64,000 nt of DNA from Caenorhabditis remanei (Eukaryota; Nematoda; Chromadorea; Rhabditida; Rhabditidae): positions 15,066,001 to 15,130,000 of the forward strand of contig NC_071329.1 in assembly GCF_010183535.1 (NCBI RefSeq). Direction: 5' to 3'. Below are positions 7,820 through 19,677 of the stretch, one piece after another (the first letter of the stretch is position 1; each line of letters starts with the position of its first letter). The notes beneath the pieces are model-generated. The model worked only from the letters and a program-made list of their open reading frames with translations, made no database searches and had not been told where the DNA came from. A program made the position numbers and the translations under genes.

Positions 7820-10665
7820 TAACCTCTTCTTGTTTTACCTCGCCAAACTAGTATGACTTGGGTCCACTCCTATAAGTCGGAACAGAAGACGTCTGGTAGA
7901 ATCGGATATCGGTACCGGTTATAGCTTGAATACTGCAATTTGATGGCACCGACTCAAATCTCAAAATTCTACAGTTATACACTCAATTTTTGCCAATAAA
8001 TTGCAAAATTTTGATGTGAGAGCATCAGAAAAGCATAGATTGAAATACAGTAACAAAAATACAGTGACCAAGTTACACCGTTCAATCTTGTTTGTCAGTG
8101 TAACTTGGTCACTGTAGTTTAGGTTGATGTGGTCGGACTAGAACGGTTTTTTTTTGCCATTTTCCCGTATTTTTTTTAATTTAATAGTTGTGGAATGTTT
8201 GAAAATCATGGTATTCAGCAATTAGAATCCTAATTGAACAACCGATATGAACCATTCAGCAGAATCTAGAAAGCGGTATTTTGATAGCCGTGATACATAT
8301 CCAGTCAAGAATTCTAAAAACTTCAACTTTTTACAAAATCCATTTTTGATTTTTTGTTCCATGATTCATGATTTCTTGAACAACCATAACAATTCTAGGT
8401 AATGACGTCCTAGCATTTTCCCCAGAGACCTGACGACATCGTCACCAAACTTCACTTTTTCCGTCAATGCTCGAAAGATAATTGGTACTTTCAAATCAAG
8501 CTTGATCCTATTTTCGGAACCAAAAGGTCTGTCTATCACCTTTCCATTTTCTTCCTGATCACAGTTTTGTATAATCCAGACGAAAGTTGTACTGGTAATC
8601 CAATCCCCGATTTCAAAACTTCAAATATGTGTGGTTTCTCTTCTTGATCTACTTTAGTAGTGGACACACCTTCTATGTACTGTACTTTTATTTCGATATG
8701 GAAATAAATGTCTTCGTGATCTGTTCCTCAAGAACTCATGATTTGAAATCCGAGAGTGTTGAAATTGTGAATGCCTCCACTAGTACAACTACGAAAAATT
8801 AGATTCAAGAGAGAGGGGAATATAGTGGTAAACAAGAACACCCATTTCCAAAATCTGCACGGCTTGCATTCAAAAGTATACAGGGAGTTCAAGGAAACAA
8901 GGATCAGCACCGCTGGAAGGAGGAAGTATGAAGATTTTCAGAGAAGTTATGGAGCATGACAGCACCCACAGGGTCATAAAAATTTGTGTAGAATTAGCGC
9001 GAAATTCAAAAAATTATCCAAAAACTTCTTCTGTGTGTTGAAAGCTTCTATTTTCCTTTTTTTTTTTGATGAATTAAATACATTTTGTGCGAAAAAATGG
9101 AAGAACCGTGAGGTTCATTCGAAAATTTTTACTTCCTATTGTTTGTCCACGTTATAAACACGCGATTTGGCTGAGCGGCGACTCAACCTGCCAAGTAGTG
9201 TGCAAACGCGCTTCACTAGACTTCCGGTTTCGCGGGAAAATCATTTGAATTCATATGGACTAAGAATGACCATGTGAGCACGTTTCAACGGTCTACACTC
9301 TATTAGTAAAATTCTTTTAAATTAGATTGGATTACGGTATACGAACTCAGATACTGTAAATCCTTGTGAATGTGTTTATCGGTTAGTGCTATAATTATAC
9401 CATACTCCTCAAGTCTATCTTGAAACTCAAGAACAAAGATTCGAACTCATTGGACACAATCTCTTTTCCTATCAAAAAAAAACTCTTGTCTCTGTCTTGT
9501 GTACTTTGAAGTTATTGTAGTTCAAGCGGATTAGTGGTATTATTATCCGAAATGTTAGAACTTGTTGTTTTTAATTTAGTTGCTTCTGACCGGATATACG
9601 AGCCTACTGTAGTGACTTTTGTTTTTTAGAGCGAAAGGAGGAAGTTGTAAACTTTGAGAGCGTGTGTCAGTGTAGTTTTACTGGAATAAGGATAATCCAG
9701 ATAGCAGAAAACGTAGAACCTTGCGTTTAATTGAACAATCCTTGATAGGATTCCCAAGGAAGATTTGATTTACAAAAAACACTAGATGGATTCAATGCAG
9801 AAATGGTCGATAGCAGTATGAACTGTCGAGAGTGACGTTGAATTACATTTTATTAATTTCTGTAAAATGTCAGTGTAACTTTGTCAGTGTGCATAAATTG
9901 GTCAGTGTAACATTCATCAACGTGCCACAATGTATTTTTCTGCTCAATTTCGAAATGTTTATGTTAGTTTTGCAGCGCAAAAGTAGCTCTTCATTGTCCT
10001 ATCAATTCAATTCCTATCAGATAGGATTTCAAAACATTTAAAAGCTGTTAGTGCATGCCTGACTTACCTCTTAACTCAATCTTTCATATCAATCTACAAA
10101 CATATTTCTCAGATAAACACTTCCTGGATAACCGCGACACCGTCCATTAGGTCACATGCACTTCCTATAACTTGTTTACATCTCGAATCCAACTTATATT
10201 TTGCTAAAATTGAAACATTTCAATATTGAAACTTGATGTTAGAATTCAATTCCCAAAAGATACAAGTGACACCTATCATTAACTTGTCTCAAATGTTATT
10301 CCTATTTTCAGATCGAATTTTGACTTGAACAAATGCACTTCACTCCCATTTGACTCTTAATTAACTGAAACCTTTAGAAGAGTTAAAAACATTTGAAATA
10401 TGAAAATGAGAGAGATCGTCACAAAGATTGAAAATCTCAAAAGACTCAAGGCTATTTTTGATGATGAGAGTGAAACAATGATGATACTTTGTTTCAGGGG
10501 AATTACATACTTGAAGGGAAAAACAATGTGACGTGGATCATGAAGAAATATCTTTGAAGATAGAAACAAGTGATCTGTTGGAGGTATTCAGGTTGGAATT
10601 TGATAATTTAATAGGAAAAATGTAGTTTATTTAAGACGCGTTACTGTTCAACGCATTTTTTACTT
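7820..10665. other. long gene-free stretch with small repeats
   Basis: No gene seen. It holds an 18-bp perfect hairpin (8061-8078 with 8097-8114), a diverged copy of the 3' flank of the secreted-protein genes (about 8620-8900), scattered GTCAGTGTAAC words (9668, 9866, 9896) and plain A/T-rich DNA. Confidence 0.5.
8061..8114. repeat. 18-bp perfect inverted repeat (hairpin)
   Basis: ACAGTGACCAAGTTACAC (8061-8078) is followed after 18 bases by its exact reverse complement (8097-8114). Shorter relatives (GTCAGTGTAAC) occur around 7150-7230 and 9660-9910. Confidence 0.75.
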
Positions 10666-10892
10666 GGAAAGCTGGAAAACGCTGATTCGAAATGTATATT
10701 TAATTTTTGGCCTTGAGCACTGGTATTCGAGAAAAATGAAGTCAAAGATCGGACCGCTGGTTAGTCAGTACCCTCCTGGTCTTGAGGCTAATGATTCGCC
10801 AACAGTCCGTTCATTGACCTCTTTTTTTTGAATACCAGGTCTCGAAGGCAAAAACTGAATATATATTTGGAATCAGCGTTTTTCCAGCTTTC
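10666..10892. repeat. inverted-repeat element, family A
   Basis: Left arm GGAAAGCTGGAAAACGCTGA, right arm TCAGCGTTTTTCCAGCTTTCC with one length difference. It is the best-preserved family A copy in the window. Confidence 0.8.
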
Positions 10893-13800
10893 CAACAATA
10901 TGGGTCACTGACTCCATGACTTTCCTTAACCAGTTTTTAGCGATCGTATTCCAGGACCTGTGACGGGTTTTTATTTTCTAAAGTGATTGGAATTTCCAAC
11001 ATTATTCTGAAGGATTCATAAGCAGCTCTCATCTTTCATGATGGTATTCCAAAATAATTTGTTCCTTTAACATCACTTGTATCAGTAATATGACTACAAA
11101 AAAGTTTATGTTTTCGGAGACAGACGCGCTAATCTTTTTGAGTGGGATGCCTATTCGTTACGTAAGAATACATTTGGAGTGAGTTTTCCAGGTTTTTGTA
11201 TTCCTCTAGACAGATAGTGATGAGTAATAAAACATAGAACAGGTGGGATAACTCAGGATGTTTAGTTTGTGAAAAAAGAAAAGTCTGGGACTTTCGTTTG
11301 GGGCTATTATGTAATTTTTTGTGTGGGATTCCGTCTGCAAAAGTTGTCAACTTCCTGGAAAACGCCCTGCGGTTTGTCCAGATGTCTAAAGACTTAGGCA
11401 CAGGTTATCTGTTAAACCTTTTACCCCTCGAGAACATTTTCTACAACTTTTTCTACTTTTTCTTGTTTTGCAAATAGTTTTGCAAATAGTTTTCGTTTAT
11501 TTGTCTGCAATTTCTCTTTTCCAAATTCTACTAAACGAGACTCTGTGATGAATGCACTTTTCTCTCAGTTCTCACTACTCAATTCTTCCTTTCTTGTCAA
11601 TAACAAACCAATTTTCAGATTAGAAATCCAATATTTCACACACGAATTCAAGATGTAACAATTCCAGTGCTGTGTATAATTATAACTTATTTTGAAACCT
11701 GCACTTTTTTCCAGCCAAGTTTTCTAGTTGATGAAGTTCAGTCGAGGATGAGGGAAGCTTGAATTTTTTATTTCCTCACAAAGATCTGTTAGACTTGGGC
11801 GACCCCAAGGGTGCGGCGCTGTACATTCCTATTTTCAGATAGATTTTCAGACAAAAAAACAAAGATGATGCAATGAAAACTAATGACAACTAGAATAGCC
11901 TTCAAAGATTATAACATTTCCAGTTTGTAGTGAGTGTTTTGAGCACATTATTTGTAGATAAGAGATTGTCTAGAACAATACAAAACTGGTAGCAGACAAT
12001 TTTTGAACTGCATATTTCAACATTGGGACCAGACAAATCAAAAAATCGAAAAGGACTTCCGGATCCTGTTACTCGTTAGCAGGTTTCAGTTACTCCTAGT
12101 GCAGGGGTCTAATTAAAAACCGAAATATTACCCACAACTCAAATTTTCGCCTTCTGTTCGATTATCGCTTTTTTCAATCTTCCGACGTTGTCACAGTTCT
12201 CCACGTCACAACCTTCATCTTTTGAACAAAAGTTCCTTTTCTCCAAACCAAGATTCAGAGACTACAAAGGAAACCCTTCATTTATATTCACCGACACACT
12301 GGTACCAACTGGCTGGCACCGACTTTTGCCGTGTGCGACAAAAAGTCGTCTCAATAATTTTTGAAGAAATCGGATACAAAAGAGATCAAAGTGTGCTGTA
12401 CTTTTAGTTAGTACAGAGATCGAAACTACTGGAATCTCTGGGGGCAAAGGGAATTGGAATGTTCCTGAAAGAAAACTTTTTAAGCGTGGGGGATATTGTT
12501 ATGATATCAGTGAGATCAGTGAGATCATGACAGAGAGCAGTATTGTTTGTGACGTAGGTTGGGAATGGTTATTGAGCCAAACAACGGGAAAAAATCAAAT
12601 GATTAGATATAATTATTTAGGGGGACTCGCCCCAGTTTCTCAAATTGATGCGTTTTCCTTTGAGTTCAAAATTTTTTGGGGTCAAACGTCTTACTGTAAG
12701 CCTTTCGAAGTAACACACACTTTCCATGAATTGTCTGAAAAGGCTGAAATTCGCTATATGTCTAGATCATCCCCGAAGTGCTCCAAGGTTGGGAAATCTG
12801 GACCTTTTGGGAGAAATATTAACTTGCAAGTTCAGAAAGAGATTGGTTTTACAGTGAGTCAAGTGTAATGGACATCCGGACTCCCGTAGACACAGACAGA
12901 CATTGAAAAGGCTTACAGACACACAGATGGACATCGTAGAGTCTTAAAACTTACAAAACTTGGACATCTGGACACACGGATACATAGAAATAATCGAAAA
13001 TCTCAAATTTTGAAATTCAAAGTATCTTTGGTGAGTTTCCAGTCACATATTGTAAAAATAAAATACCGTAAATACTGTATTATAACGGCATGCCGTTATA
13101 TTTTTCAACTGCCTCCGAGAGAAGTTTTGTGGTTTCAGAAACTCATTAAAATTGAACGAAAAAACTTTTTTGGACGTTCTATTTGCTGATCTAGAAGTGA
13201 CCAAACACGTTGCTTTTAATCAGAACCGAGAAAAAAACCCCTGATAAACATTTTTATGGATTCTGAGTAGAGATGGGGTGCCGTTGTAATACAGGTGCCG
13301 TTCTATTACAGGTGCCGTTATAATACAGTATTTACGGTATTCGGATACTGTAAGTCAAGAACCTTTAGAAAAGTATTTATAATTATGACAAGGTCTCAAT
13401 CAATCTTCTCGGAATTCATGTTTTATTTTCAGTATCACCGCTTCCTGGGCTTTCTGATTTGGTGATTCAACTGGCAACTGCTGTAAAAATCTCGTTTATT
13501 TTCTAATTATTCATTTCAACTTGAAAAACTAAAAACTCCTGCACCCAACATCAGTCTTCGTCACTTGTTTACCTCTTCCCAAATACCAAGTGTTCAATTC
13601 AACCAATTCATTGTATCTATCTCTACAAATGTACATTGTCTACTGTACTTCAAATAAGTCAATTTCGTATGTTGAAATGTACGTGGATTAGCACAAGTAA
13701 TGCTATTGTCAGAATAGCCGAGTGTCTATGACATTTGGAGTTTGTTAAAATTTTGTGTCGTTAACGACAAGATTGCTTCTGACAAGGAAAGTGAATCATT

Positions 13801-14330
13801 CCAATGACAAGAAAATATGAAAAAAACTTTAAAAAAGTGAGAAGACATCTGGATAAACAGAAAGACGGACAGACAGGCTTCCTTCACAGATGTGTTCTCC
13901 AAAATGCAAAACATTTTCCTAGTATCCAACCGACGTAATTTTAAACAAGGTTCCTTTTTATTGCAGCTGCTCTAATTACATCTTTAGTTTTCCCCCACCC
14001 CCCACCAGGTAGACCAAAGATAAGATTTGACCGGACCCTTCGATTCTCAAGGTCCCCTTTCAACGAAATAGTATGGCTTCATAGAAGAGACTTAGAGAGA
14101 CAGTGGAGTGGGGCCAAATACACTATTCAGGCCACCCCGTGTGTGCGAATACACAAAACGCACTCTTTCTTCTTCTCGTTCTCTATCTCTTTTTGCCACA
14201 CACGTAGAACGGAGAAAAAGAAAATAAGCCTGAGCAAGGAGGATAAATTGATTTTTGCTGGTTTCTTTTTTACTTTAAACATTTTTTAAAATTGATGATG
14301 ATGTTGGTTTTTCTATAAATTTCTTGTCAA
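10893..14330. other. gene-free stretch
   Basis: I see no supported gene. A 113-codon open frame at 12527-12868 has no recognisable features. At 12870-12990 there are CCGGA/GACAGAC-type words like those of the minisatellite at 30.3 kb. A short palindromic repeat with TACAGGTGCCGTT words lies at about 13060-13340. The last 200 bases, pyrimidine-rich with CACACACGTAGAAC, look like a promoter for the next gene. Confidence 0.45.
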
Positions 14331-14355
14331 TTTTTAGAAACTTGGCTCAACGAAT

Positions 14356-15317
14356 ATGTCGACCACCACTGTCCAAATGCCATCTGGAGTGAACTCGCAA
14401 AGAATTGCGGCGCCTGATTCAGAGGCTTTGGTGAGTTTTTCTTTTATAGTTTTTGTTGGAAAGCATAGCTCGCTTAAAACAAAATGTTTTGAGCTGACAA
14501 ATATACCAAAATGTAGATCTCGGCGAGATCCATGTCACTGATTTACTACAGACCTAGAATGGCTTTTTTGGCACCTTTACCCGGCCCGCGGCACATTTAG
14601 AACTCGGTAGTAGGTCACGGACATATAACTTGCCGAGATCTACATTTTGGTATTTTTCAGTTCACAAAACTCAATTTGAAGCAGTATGTAAACTAATACA
14701 GAATGATCTAGCAATAATTTGAAATCTCACAACATTCGAGTTACTGTATTACAATTTTGAAAAAGAAGAATAGATTTTTGTAGTCAACCGTTCAATCCTC
14801 AAAATCTCATTGAACTATTATAAAACCTGTCAAAAACCTGTCAAAAACCCCGTTCCTTCCTTCCAGACCACCTCCACCCTCGTCGACGACATGTTCCGCA
14901 CATTCGAAGAGGAGAACTCACGTCTCCGGGCTCTTCTGAAAGAACAGAAGAAGTTCCGTGACGTCAGTGACCAGCTCATCGAGAGCAACAAACAGATCCG
15001 GAGAGACATCAATTCCCTACGGGTCGAGCTGGCCCTCGCGGAACAGTCGAAAATGGTTCCCACGGTCAAGAGATTCTTGGTTGGTAATTGGAATGCGGTA
15101 TGCGATACGTGCAATGCTGGTAAGTGGTTTTTAGGGTTTTTAGTCATCTAGAAACCGTTTAGAACAAAGTGGAAGAAATAGCATAATTTTCTATTTTTCA
15201 GTTGACCGCTGGTTCTCGGAGATCGAGGAACCGATCGGCTGGATGGCCTGTGCCGGACTATTCGCCGCAATGACTGCTGTGGCTGTTGTCAGAGAGATCA
15301 ATCGGAGCGGCTATTAA
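14356..15317 (+). CDS. 147-aa coiled-coil protein with C-terminal membrane segment
   Basis: Three exons: 14356-14430, 14867-15119 and 15202-15317. The product is 147 aa. An acceptor (GTCAATTTTTAG) about 18 bp before ATG 14356 could be a spliced-leader site or a 5' UTR intron. Residues 34-85 are highly charged and heptad-like (EEENSRLRALLKEQKKFRDV), so probably coiled coil. The last 38 residues hold one hydrophobic segment (GWMACAGLFAAMTAVAVV) followed by REINRSGY. This is a tail-anchored layout with the N-terminus in the cytosol. The polyadenylation signal AATAAA is at about 15413. Intron 1 carries a family E repeat. I do not recognise the family. Confidence 0.75.
14456..14690. repeat. family E repeat in intron 1 of the 147-aa gene
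   Basis: It holds ATATACCAAAATGTAGATCT near the left and AGATCTACATTTTGGTAT near the right, the same core as the elements at 54634-54860 and 59703-60050. The outer ends are diverged (AAGCATAGCTCGC / GCAGTATG). Confidence 0.6.
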
Positions 15318-15783
15318 TTTTTCGTATAATTTTCTGAATAATTTTCAAAACCTGTAAATTCTTTTTTATGTAACATCTCGCTTGATCTGTTAATACAATT
15401 CTCAGGGATTTCAATAAACAAATTATTTTTCAATCTGATTTCTTTTCATGTCGATTTGTTGGAAGCATAGTTTGTTTTTTTTCGAATAGTGAATTTCCTC
15501 ACGAAAAAATGAGACAAGAAAAATCATTATCATTCCAATTCAGAATCCTAAAAAAACTTGAACTGATTGGGGTACTGTACTGACGTTTTGGTAGAAATGT
15601 AGGGAGGTTGGATCTTGATTGGGAATCAAAACTAAAAACGAAAAAAATCAAACTGAAACTATATGATAACAAAAATCTGGTAAGAAACTTTGGAAAACCC
15701 AAAAAACGGTTTGTTCTCAACTTTGATCAGTTATAACTATGAATTTTCGAAAAATTTCAAAAAAAAATCGGGTCGGACCGAAC

Positions 15784-16105
15784 GGTGCAGTAACGCTTTG
15801 GAACTGTTGCGTTTTGGAACTGCTACGCTTTGGAACTGCTACGCTTTGGAACTGTAACGTTTTGGAACTCCTTTAGCCTTAGAGCGCGATTGCATTTTCC
15901 ACTCAAATTGGTGATTTCAAGCCATATTTTAAATATTTTTTTTCTCAATTTCTATCAAACAAAGTAAAAATACCAACTCCTTTGATAGAAAATGAAAAAA
16001 AAATTTAAAATATGGCTAAAAATCTCCAATTTGAGTGGAAAATGCAAGCGCGCTCTAAGGCTAAAGGAGTTCCAAAACGCAACAATTCCAAAGCGTTACT
16101 GCACC
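15784..16105. mobile_element. MITE with 8-bp target duplication GACCGAAC
   Basis: The ends are GGTGCAGTAACGCTTTGGAA and TTCCAAAGCGTTACTGCACC, perfect inverted repeats. GACCGAAC is present directly outside both ends (15776-15783 and 16106-16113). The left arm has about five tandem 16-17 bp units (GCTACGCTTTGGAACT) where the right arm has about two. Long inner arms (CACTCAAATTGG... and CCAATTTGAGTG) complete the palindrome. An 8-bp duplication points to a hAT-type transposase acting in trans. Confidence 0.8.
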
Positions 16106-16500
16106 GACCGAACTTTCTCTCAGTCCGGTCAGCCCGGATTCAAACTTTAAAAAAATGTCAGGAAAATTTCTGGCAATTCAGATTAAAAGTTCCTTAATTA
16201 TATTACACATTCACCTTTTGATTGAATTTTCAATTCTTAGATCAAAAACTAAAATTTTTCGAATAAAAAATAAAAAATTCAAATTTTTTGAACTAGTTTC
16301 AGGAGCGGACCGTGACAAGTCTGGCCGCCGTTTCCTGTACCAATAAATTTCGAAGTTCAAAAGTTTCACACATGTATAAACTCTCAATTAAAAAAAGAGA
16401 CACAATTTCATCAGAATTTTCTTGAGCGGAAACAAAACATGAGTATACAATTATTAGAAACTTCTTGTGCGGGAACAGAGACTGAGTGCATAAAAATCGA

Positions 16501-18237
16501 TTATCTGGCGAAGAGAAGAAGGGTTCCGATGACGGGGAGACCAAACTTGTACATCCAACTGATCGTTTTGGCGGAGAAATAGATGGTAAATGCTGGAAGA
16601 ATGTCTTGTTTTCATGATGGATCAATTATAAAAGCTTACCATTCTTCACAAATAGTGGGAAAACTGGAATCCGCTTCATCCAATTGTTCCAAAATTGTCT
16701 CTTCTGAACTTTCACAACTTCATTCGGAACTTTTTCGATTTTTTCGATGAGTTGAGAGAATTCTTTTTTTCGCTCCAAGTGATGCAATTCGGTTTGTTTC
16801 GTTTGTTTCGCGAACAATCCTTGAATATAGTCCCTGAGTATCCGAATATCTTCGTTGCTCGCTGGAGTCGACTTCTCCCTTTTCTCGAATTTCAATTTCA
16901 GTGATTCCACAATTTTCTCGTGTTCGGCTCTTGAAATCGAGTCGGATTTTGTCGAATTCGAAGTGGAACGGCCGATTTTTGACTTGAACTTATTCAACAA
17001 AGTATTATAATCATCTCTGCTCATGAATTTTGAAGTCGTCTGTGTTTTGAAATCGTTGAATGCATTTTTCAGCTTGGAAGCCTGAAAATTATCAACATAA
17101 AGCTGTAATTTTTTAGATTTATATTCTGCAAAACGTCAAAAAGTACTAAAACAAGACCTAAAGAATATTGTTCACCGAGAACCTCAGTCTTTAAAGCCTA
17201 CATTTCCATCTAAACAAGTTTCATTCAGTTTACAGCCGAAAAATCTTATTTCACTTCTATTTTTTAAGAAATTCATGCTTTTTAACAGAGAAAACGATAA
17301 AAACTAGGTGAAATACGACCACAATGCGTTATTCTTAACGATAGACACGTTTCATTGCAGCTTTTTCGGGATTTCTTGTCAAATCGTTGCGCACGAAGTT
17401 AAATACTCTTCTAAAACAAAGCTACTTCTGACATTTATTATATCTTTTTCTTACCTGAAATTGTTCTTCTTGCCAACGTTTGTGTAATTCTGTTGTGTAC
17501 TTCTGTTTGCATGCTGTTTTTACATTATCGAATCCATTTTGTAATTGGGATACCTGAAAAATGATATCTTCGGTAGCTTTTAATTAGCATATGGATTTCT
17601 GCTGTTTTGACCTGCTCTACTCTTCTAACGTGTTCTCTCGCCGTGATTTATTAGCAAATTTCAGAAGAAAAATCTCATATTTTGTGTGAATATTGCCTGG
17701 ATATGATGGGAAAACCTACCGTTCGTTGAAAATTGTTTTGAACATTTCGATTTATTTAGATCATTTTCATGGTTTTTAGAGAAATAATGATTTTTAAACA
17801 AAAAATCAACAATCGCTGTTCAGTCACAAAAAACTCAATACAACTATAAATTGCACTTTTTGAGAATTTTTACTGAACAAAACAGAAAAACGTGCAATTT
17901 CATCAGGGAAATGCATTTTTCGATGATTTCTCTATATGAGATTTTCTCGCTGTAAAATTGATTTTCTGAAATAGTTTAGAAATCTGTCAATAGTTTATTA
18001 GAAGGATAGTTCAAATTTTAAACTTTTTCCAGCAGAAATCGAATCCGAACGTCGACACGCTAAGAAAAGAAACACGCAAGAAGAGTAGAGCTCCTCTGAC
18101 CACCAGAAATCTGAAATAATAACTATTTTACCTACCGTCTCTTTCATTTTCGCCGCCGCCACGTCACGACTTGGGGCCATCTTAGTCATTTTTGTTATTC
18201 CATCGGATAGTTTCTTTTTCAGTGAATTTGAGAGCAT
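16501..18237 (-). CDS. 244-aa coiled-coil protein with C-terminal hydrophobic tail
   Basis: Four minus-strand exons: 18237-18136, 17553-17455, 17081-16640 and 16592-16501. The product is 244 aa. A TATTTTCAG acceptor ends four bases before the ATG, so the message is probably trans-spliced there. The protein is very charged (MLSNSLKKKLSDGITKM; later SRAEHEKIVESLKLKFEKRE and LERKKEFSQLIEKIEKV) with a Ser/Thr-rich linker. It ends in a hydrophobic segment, FGLPVIGTLLLFAR, so a tail-anchored topology is likely. It resembles the 147-aa protein upstream in architecture but not in sequence. No family was recognised. Introns 1 and 2 (582 and 373 nt) show no clear repeats. Confidence 0.72.
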
Positions 18238-18294
18238 TTTCTGAAAATATCAATGTTGGAAGGGTTCTGTATACTTGGAAGCAGAAAGGTGATA

Positions 18295-19168
18295 CACGGC
18301 CGCACTGGGTAACAGCCACTGGGTAACAGCGATGAACCTCGCGAAAACGCGCTCCGTTGATACGAGAGCCGCGTCGCCTCGAACGGAAAAAGCCGCGATG
18401 CGGCGGACGGCGCTGGACGCTATGAGAAATCTGCTTTTTCCACTGAAAACATAATAGAAACGTGTCTGTTTTGAAGAAAAAAAAGTCAAAATCAATTAGA
18501 ATTACATTTTCCTGTTTCAGGAAACACCATTTTGAATGTACAGACTTTGAAAAATGCGAGAAAGACAAAGAATTTTTAGGAGATTTTAGACACGGAAAAC
18601 TGTGAGAATACTAATAGCTGGTGGCGTTTACAACAAAAAACTTTCGAATAACATCAATTTTATTAAAATAGTAAAACAAAAACAAAGAAAAATTAGAGAA
18701 ATAATGAAAAATTTACACTGAATTTCGAAGAAGCGTTGTTGGTGTGAAGTTGCGCCGAAGATTCGCAATTTCAGCTGCTGTCAAGACGTAGAAGTAGAAA
18801 CCTGAATGTTTTATTCATGAATCTACGGGAAAACTGTCTAAACGGAAAAAATACGTGGAAAAAATAACCTGAAATGTTCGCCTTGACTTGTTCATTGATA
18901 ATGTCCTCTTTTCGCTGCATTAGTTGACTGAAAAACGATTTTTTCGGTTCTGTAATAATATTTCGAACGAAAAACAAAGTAAATGTACGAAAAGTCGGTT
19001 TTAAACAAGAAAAAATGAAGAAAATTGAGCTTTTTTGACGAAAAAACGAGCTTCGCGGCTTATCACTTGAAGGGAGCCGCGACGCGCACGCAACGCATCT
19101 CTCTCGGTGTCGATTTACGAGATTGAATTGAGGTTCATCGCTGTTACCCAGCCGCGGCCGTGCACGAC
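18295..19168. repeat. separated inverted repeats flanking a small ORF
   Basis: CACGGCCGC, then CTGGGTAACAGCGATGAACCTC, at about 18295-18340 is mirrored by GAGGTTCATCGCTGTTACCC with GCGGCCGTG at about 19131-19168. Both arms continue with G/C-rich GAGAGCCGCGTCGC-like sequence that contrasts with the A/T-rich surroundings. The roughly 800 bp between them contains the 46-aa candidate gene. This could be two solo ends or one non-autonomous element. Confidence 0.5.
18713..18920 (-). CDS. candidate 46-aa protein, two exons
   Basis: Minus-strand exons 18920-18869 and 18801-18713. A TTTTTCAG acceptor lies 7 bases before the ATG. The product begins MQRKEDIINEQVKANISG and ends LRRNFTPTTLLRNSV. The 67-nt intron has a GTTATT donor and ATTCAG acceptor. 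The frame stays open upstream of the ATG, so the true gene could have further 5' exons. No family was recognised. It lies 475 bp upstream of the 244-aa gene on the same strand, so a shared transcript is possible but unproven. It lies between two inverted repeats. Confidence 0.4.
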
Positions 19169-19677
19169 AATGAAACAGAAAAAAATAGAGCTAAAAATGC
19201 GCCTAGTCACGTTTTTAGGCAGATTTTCAGCAAATGGAGGGAACATTGCATTAGTTTTGAGAGTTTTCAGCTAAATATTGATCGAAACGAATACGTAGCA
19301 CCGGAAATGTGAAGTTTTCAGCTGAAAATGATAATTTGAGCCGAAAATAAAACCCAAAAGAAGTTTCGCCAGCAATGAACAAAGTTTTGAGATAAAACTT
19401 TTGAATTTTGAAATCAAAACGTTAAAATTGGGCGATTTAATGTATTTTCGTGATGAATAATTGAATTAGAACAAATTAAAATGAAAACCGTGCACATATT
19501 CGTCTCAGAGAACACATTTTTTTCTCTACAAACAATTTTTAAAGTAAAATAACGAAAATTCGAACTGAAAAACAATTATTCGTGTTAGAAAAATACTTGT
19601 GGTGCTGATTGATATTATAATTAAATTAAAATCTGAATCAATACACAAAAAACGAAGCTTCGACTTGTGAAATACAA

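Noticed and set aside
12527..12868. 113-codon open frame on the plus strand
   Set aside because: No spliced-leader site, signal peptide, domain or paralogue; the region around it is repeat-like. Length alone is not enough.
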